A stretch of DNA of 64,000 nucleotides. It comes from Adiantum capillus-veneris. Its lineage: Eukaryota > Streptophyta > Polypodiopsida > Polypodiales > Pteridaceae. The position numbers and the translations under genes were made by a program. Below are positions 58,571 through 64,000 of the stretch, piece by piece (positions within the stretch are counted from its first letter, which is position 1; every line of letters starts with the position of its first letter). Where the stretch lies: positions 67,599,503-67,663,502 of the forward strand of contig CM043957.1 of the NCBI GenBank assembly GCA_014529385.2, in the 5' to 3' direction. Under the pieces are notes generated by a model. The model had not been told where the DNA came from. It ran no database searches and saw only the letters and a program-made list of their open reading frames with translations.

Positions 58571-60807
58571 TGCAGCCAAAGTTGGTTTAATATAAGAAAT
58601 GGTCTATGCCAGGCAAAGGCAACAGGTCGTTGCAGCAGCCAAAGGATAGCGGAAGTGTATACTCCATCCAACTTTTTAAGCTAAAATAGCTCCAAGTTGG
58701 CTCAATTGTGATGGGTTATGAATATGTATGAAATGCCAAGTCAATGCTCTGGAATGTAGTGTTCAGTGTGCTCTAGAAGCAGGTCCAAACGGCTCGTCAA
58801 ACAGAGCCCCGATGCTCAAGATATTGCAGTTTAAAGATAGAGTGTGTAGCAGATCCCCGACGGACTAATGTCAGTGGACGCATGTGTAGAGCTCAAGTTA
58901 TGGAGCATTCCTATCTTCTCAAATTGCAAATCGGGGCTCTGGTTAACAAGTTATGTTTATTTGAAGATTTTCCAAGGGCCGGGTCCATGCCCACTTGCCC
59001 GCACTGGAGGATGCACCAGCTGGCATCTTTTTGGCCTTGCCAGGGTTCTCGGTGATAGTGTGCATCATGTGGAGCTAACACAAATCGACGGTTCGTCCAT
59101 CGGATGCTCAATCGTCTAGATACAGCAAGATGAAGTTGGGAGCATTTGGCAATGAAAGGTTTGTAGATGATTTTCTCATTTTTTGACGGCCTCGGATAGC
59201 GAGCTCAGAAGGATTAGAAGGTAGTGAGGTTTACACAGCCAGGGACCGGCAAAGTGGGGACTCGGCACCACTTTGCGACTTGGTGATTGGATCACCGGGT
59301 GCCAGTTGGCAGACAAGACAAGCAGGGGGGGAAGTTGGTTTTTCATGGAAGTATTTTCAAAATTTTGCAAGGCCTTGGAGGCCATTCTAAGAAGGGGTAC
59401 CCTATCATGCTACCACGTGGCATGGGGAGAACCCACATGCACACGGTGGCCTGTTAATTTCAGGCTTTATAGGCCTAGCTATAACCTTCAAAAGGTACAC
59501 AAAGAGGGAGAGAGGGGAGCTCCCTCACCACATGGCGATAGAGGGCCCCAGAGGGCGCTACGCTTGGCGTTAAAGTAAGCGCACGCGAAGGCGCAGCGGA
59601 TTTTGTGGTGGTCAAAAAAGGCACCCGATAGTGGCCTAGGCAGGCCAACGGTGGTAGTTTGTTGGTACCGTTTGATGATATGGCAATGCCCAAGACGGGC
59701 TCGTGCCCATGGCCCTTGGGCCCCAATCTTTTTGAAGGGAAACCCCCCACCAATAGCGTGGTCGCCATTGCTTGCTAGGGGAGAGTTTTCTGAGGCAGTA
59801 AATTGAACCAGAGAGAGGGAGAGAGGGAAAGCCCAAGGACCTCCATGTGGACCAAGCAAAGACAAGTGAGCCACTCAGAGGTCGTCCAAGCAAAGGCTGG
59901 GAAAAGACAAAGACAAGGAGGGAGAGCACACCGGGACCGAAAAGGAGCAAATGAGGAGAGAGAAATAGAGGGAGAGAAGAGGCAGGAGGAGCCGGACAAA
60001 GGTGGCCAAGGGTCAAAGAGGAGCCAAAAGGGTAGTGCAAAGTTTGGGTAGCCCCAAAGGGGTAAAAATAATGAGGAAATTTTTAAAAATAAAAAAGGCT
60101 AGGGGCAATAGCGACCTCGCTAATGCCCCCCCCCCCCCCCCCCCCCCCCCCAAAATGCAAAGAGAGGAAAGAGAGAGAAAAGGGAAAAAGTAAAGCGGTT
60201 TCCCCCTTCCAAAAGATGCCAAACCAAGGTGCCAAATGGACCAATTAAAGTGTAAATTCCAAAATTAAAGGCCCCCCCCTATAAAGATCAGATTTTAGTC
60301 AAATTCAGGGCTTTTTTGGTGCCGTTTGAAGCTTGCAAAGCGGAGTTCTCTGACAAGTCAACCCCTTTGTAACTTTTTCTTGAAAATGGCCATAGTGATG
60401 GCAGTGCAAGCCAGTGTATATGCCTTTTGAAGTGCAATCAAGCCACCGTTGCCCCCTCTTGCTGTTGTTTCCCTTTCCCCCCTTCTCTTTCTCCTGCTTT
60501 CATGTTTCTTCTCGGTGCCGGTTGTGTGGAAGTGTGTACCCCCCGGACCGACGGTGTTTTGTGTGAGAGAGTGAGATTGAGTGGCTGTGAGCATGTGTAA
60601 GGGTGGAGACAGACCATGACAGTAGGTGTGCGTTGTGTGTTTGGTTTGTGGAGTATGAGAACAGTGGAAATTGAGCAGGCGGTGGTCTGCTAGTGTAAAG
60701 TGTATTTTGAAGGTGTTTTCCAAGAGGATAGGGGTGTTGTGGATACCCTGAGCTGTAGAGAGGCCCTTGTGTTTGTGTTGGGTGCGTTCCCCCATTCCCC
60801 CTCTCCA
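58571..60807 (+). repeat. Long gypsy LTR, downstream copy (about 2.24 kb)
   Basis: Same terminal sequences as the upstream copy (TGCAGCC to CTCTCCA). It contains TATAAAG at 60280-60286 and the C26 tract. It acts as the 5' LTR of the gag-pol that follows. Confidence 0.7.
60126..60151. repeat. C26 homopolymer within the LTR
   Basis: Twenty-six consecutive C residues following GCGACCTCGCTAATG. The upstream LTR has a shorter C run plus AC repeat at about 57049-57067 beside a similar GCGACATCGCTAGTG. Confidence 0.95.
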
Positions 60808-60812
60808 TCTTC

Positions 60813-60826
60813 TGGTGCCCCCACGG
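60813..60826 (+). other. Primer-binding site (TGGTGCCCCC type)
   Basis: TGGTGCCCCCACGG, five bases after the LTR end; the same as 7093 and close to 23901-23913 on the minus strand. Confidence 0.75.
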
Positions 60827-60885
60827 AGGAGCACGCTGATTGCTCCCAGTTAATTAAAAAAAAGTGGTTTTTTGCGTTAGAAATC

Positions 60886-62267
60886 ATGGCAGCTAGAAGC
60901 TATGGACCGATTTTCACAGGCGAAGAGAGCCCTGACGAGTGGATGTCGGATTTTGAGCTGTATATGCTATCGTTGTGTATGCCAAACGAGGATAGAAAGA
61001 TGTAGATTTTTCCTTTAGTGATGTGTGGTAAAGCTAAAGTATGGTATGAATCGTTGGAAGGCGAGCCGAGGCAAGCATGGTCAGCTCTACGGGCGAGGTT
61101 TCTTCACGACTTTCGCAAGGAGGCGTCCCCAGTCGAGATGGATGCGAAGCTGAAGGTGCTTAAGCAAGATGTAAGTGAAGAGTTCAATTTGTTTTGGGTC
61201 ATTTTGAAGAGTGTTGGGCAGGATTAGTGACAGCCATGCAATTGACTAATGGAGACTACTTTAAGCTGGATAAGTTCATGGTGTGTCTGCATCCCAAAGT
61301 GAGAGAAAAAGTCGATTTTGAGAGCCCCGAGAATTACAATGGTGCAGTAGCCATTGCACGGTCGAAGAGCAGAAAGATAAAGAAGAAGATAGAGCAGGGT
61401 GTGTCAGGCTACGAGACAGTGGCCCATGCTCAACCGCAGAGTCCGAGGGAGGCTATACACGAAGAAAATCATGGAAACCGAGGTGTAGCTGTTGTGCCGC
61501 AAAATTGGGTGCACACGGTGCAAGATTTGTCTGAGCAAATCCAGGAGTTGTGGCTCAGCGTGATGGATAGAGGACAGCCAAGAGGAGCAAGGGGCAGGGC
61601 AAGGCCACTGCCAGGTATGTGTTACAATTGCGGAGAAGAGGGGCACTATGCACTTGATTGTCCTCTGCCACAGAGGGAGAGAGGAGGCATTTACCCGCTT
61701 TTTGGTAGAGGTCAAGGTCAAGGGAAATTCAATGGTCCAAGAGAACAAGTGGTGGAGAATCTTAGGCAGCCATCTCTACCAAACGGAGGCGAGATCCCAA
61801 GAGTGAATATTATCAAGGTGGATAAGCAGGATGTCGATATTTTGGCCAATAAGAGAGCAAGAGTTGAGAGGGAGACAAAGACAGAGTGGGAAACCAGAGC
61901 TCGCAAAGGCAAAGAAAAGGTGTATGAAGGTAGAGAGCAGTTTGAGCCTAGCAAAAGAAGGAGGCTTTACAAAATCAAACAAGCGGATTTCCAATTAGGG
62001 CGTGTCTATCCCGCGTACAATCTTGTAAGTGATGTTCAAAATCAAAAATCAAACATTACTTTTGGTCAGCTGCTAGCTTTAAGTCCGAAGTTAAGGAGGC
62101 AGTGGTCCACATGTGTTAGCACCAGGCTACCGAGAGCTAAGAGAAATGTGCAAGTGGTACAAAACATGGCTTTGAGGGTAGGTAACCCCACTGATGTTCT
62201 TTCGCTGGTGGATGCGATTATAGAAAAGAGGATGCAGGTACAAGCCTACATAGACGGTGGAGTGTAG
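60886..62267 (+). pseudogene. Gypsy gag, knuckle and protease start
   Basis: Start ATG 60886 (MAARSYGPIFTGEES). A TAG at 61003-61005 and a one-base deletion near 61194 break gag. The next frame (61194-62267) runs 357 codons: KLDKFMVCLHPKVREKVDF, the CCHC knuckle CYNCGEEGHYALDC (61620-61661), a Lys/Arg-rich part, SNITFGQLLALSPKLRRQW (SDVTFGQL-like in the minus-strand gypsy), and the protease start YIDGGV. It ends in TAG at 62265-62267, where the related element reads GGAQ. Same lineage as 16335-25065. Confidence 0.85.
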
Positions 62268-62975
62268 GTTTGTGTCATGATAGAAACCGCCATGAGAGAA
62301 ACAGGAGTCAAGGCAGTAGTCAAGTCGAATGTGCGCATGAGGATGGCCAACCATACTAAGGCCAGATGTCTTGGTGTGGCTCAGGATGTGAAGGTCAAGG
62401 TGATTGGCATAGAGTTTTTGATAGACTTTTTTGTGATGAAAGCAAGGAATAATGCTTATCCGATCATTTTGGGTAGGCCGTGGATTTTCGCAATAGGAGC
62501 TAAGCAAGATTGGGAGAGCAAAGTGTTCACCTTGCCTGACAAACAGAAGGGAAGACAAATTGTGCTTGATTTGAAGACCAAGGAGAGCAGTTCTCATCCT
62601 ATGGTAGTTAAAGATGAGGGCGACACGACGAGCTATGAGTACGAGACAGAGACGGGCTATGATGAAAGCTATACTAGCACAGAGGAAGAGGAGAGCGAGG
62701 ACAACATGTTGAAGATAAATGCAGACTTATTCGGATTCATCATAGACGACTCCCCACCTAAGGAAAAAGGTATGCAGCCTCAAGCTCATGGTTTAAGCAT
62801 AGAAGAGGTTTCAAGCATGTTTAGTGAAGATTTAACCAAGGGAGAAAATGAGGGTTATGTTCAAGTGTGTGATTCTTATCCAAACATGTTTGTAATGGAA
62901 TATAAGCATTTGCATGGTGCAAAGGCGGTAGAGCACAATATTGTTCTTAAGGAGGGGCATAGGCCTAAAGCATAG
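62268..62975 (+). pseudogene. Gypsy protease remainder and acidic linker
   Basis: Same frame after the TAG: RMANHTKARCLGVAQDVKV, then NAYPIILGRPWIFAIGAKQD (the ILG of the retropepsin C-half), then an acidic Glu/Asp/Ser/Tyr run and SYPNMFVMEYKHLHGA. It parallels residues 330-560 of the minus-strand gypsy. It ends at TAG 62973-62975 within the RPxWQ motif before RT. Confidence 0.85.
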
Positions 62976-64000
62976 AAGCTTAGAAGACTAGGGGAAATCC
63001 AAAAGGAGGCCCTTTGGCAGGAGATCAATAAGTTGTTGGATGCAAGCATCATAATACCCTGTGAAAGAGTCAGAGTGGGCCTCACCAGTGGGTATAACCC
63101 CTAAAAAGAATGGAAAATGGAGAGTGTGTGTCGATTACAATCCATTAAATGCGGCGACCAAGAGAAATCACTATCCATTGCTATTCTAAGACAAAATCCT
63201 AAACCAAGTGGTTGGGCACGAGAAATACTCGATTATGGATGGTTTCTCAGGGTATTTTCAGATACGGATTGCACTCGAAGACCAATTGAAGACCACATTT
63301 ATATCTCCACGGGGTTGTTTTTCTTACCGGCAGGATGCCATTCGGATTGATGAATGCATATTCCACCTTCCAAGTTTGGATAAACAGGGTATTTGGTCCA
63401 TACCTGGGCCGTTTTATCAAGGTCTTTATGGATGATATAGGCTGCTGCAGTTCAAGATTGGAGCACCTATCAAAGCTGCAGTTATGCTTCCAAGGGCTTG
63501 ATGAAGAAGGAGGTCAGTTGAACCCCAAGAAGTGTAAGCTAGCACAGCCTCAAGCACAGCTATTGGGTCATGTGGTGTCGCAAAATGGTATAGAGGCTGA
63601 TCCTGAGAAGGTGAAGGCATTGGTGTTGGTGGAGTCACCATCAGATGCTCAGGGTTTGGCTTTGTTTGTTCATAAGTTGAAGTATCTATCACGTTTCTTT
63701 TGGATGTTGTCACAATATGTGCATCCTCTTCTAAAGAGGACTCAGCAGGTGCATGGTTATGAGTGGGATGGGGAAGCTCAGGAAGCTTTTGATAGGGTTA
63801 AAGAAATTTTGTGTCGCTGCTAGCGGTATGTCCTCCCAATCGAGAGGACAAATTTTATGTGTCTATGATAGTGGGAACAGTTGCTATTGGGGCGGTTCCA
63901 TTGCAAAAGGTAGGGAGAAGCTACAAGCCGATATACTTCGAGAGCAGGGTGATTAGCCAGGGAGAGGCTACATACACCGAGGCAGAGCAATGGGTGATGG
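62976..64000 (+). pseudogene. Gypsy reverse transcriptase and RNase H start, cut by window end
   Basis: RT pieces in three frames: LRRLGEIQKEALWQEINKLL, then TPKKNGKWRVCVDYNPLN, DGFSGYFQIRIALEDQLKTT (63208 on), MPFGLMNAYSTFQ and the catalytic FMDDIG (63335-63823), LNPKKCKLAQPQAQLLGHVV. A four-base insertion near 63.07 kb, one extra G near 63.33 kb and a TAA near 63.19 kb break it. RNase H begins at about 63.84 kb (YFESRVISQGEATYTEAEQW) and runs off the end. Confidence 0.85.

Overview
The window reads as nuclear DNA of a land plant. It is AT-rich and packed with decayed LTR retrotransposons. I found no clearly intact host gene and no rRNA, tRNA or CRISPR array. A degenerate PPR gene (2.6-6.1 kb, minus strand) has the PLS-type wording common in PPR-rich land plants. 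The PPR style, the retroelement types and a possible Penelope-like fragment would fit a seedless vascular plant (fern or lycophyte) or a gymnosperm. That is inference only; the sequence does not fix the species.

Layout. 0-2.6 kb: unassigned, with one small possible exon. 2.6-6.1 kb: PPR pseudogene (-). 6.5-9.1 kb: decayed 5' part of a Ty3/gypsy element (+), with primer-binding site and gag. 9.3-9.9 kb: a Ty1/copia zinc-knuckle and protease scrap (+). 11.4-25.1 kb: a Ty1/copia element (-) whose 5' LTR was split by a younger Ty3/gypsy element (16335-25065, -). The gypsy element has LTRs of about 1.14 kb and a gag-pol that stays in one frame but carries four internal stops. 26.1-29.3, 32.0-34.2 and 51.8-53.8 kb (all -) and 42.8-46.4 kb (+): pieces of one repeated protein family that I do not recognise. 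Its layout is a conserved N-terminal domain, a Lys/Glu-rich middle, a coiled coil and a conserved C-terminal domain. Three 3' ends have a polypurine tract followed by an LTR or LTR-like start, so it looks like the product of LTR elements with no visible pol. 29.3-32.0 kb: a long LTR, Met-type primer-binding site and gag (+). 34.2-38.8 kb: gypsy RNase H and integrase followed by a retropepsin domain in an unusual position, then polypurine tract and LTR (+). 40.35-42.78 kb: truncated copia pol (-). 47.9-48.65 kb: possible Penelope-like reverse transcriptase (+). 55.8-64 kb: a gypsy array LTR / gag stub / LTR / gag-pol (+), running off the window end.

How the parts relate. The 16-25 kb gypsy, the 60-64 kb gypsy, its upstream stub and the 7 kb fragment share a gag type and a primer-binding site (TGGTGCCCCC) that is not the common initiator-Met type. 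They form one lineage at different stages of decay. Two loci (45.0-47.3 and 55.8-60.8 kb) show an LTR, a short internal remnant and a second LTR, which suggests repeated recombination or deletion. Simple repeats ((GT)63, (CT)n(GT)59, G42, C26) are long, and several sit inside LTRs.

The strongest candidate for something undescribed is the repeated two-domain protein family. Next come the integrase-retropepsin order at 34-37 kb and the repeated ACATGGATCGCGATCCATGT palindromes at 54 kb. Boundaries and counts were made by eye; no database search was possible.
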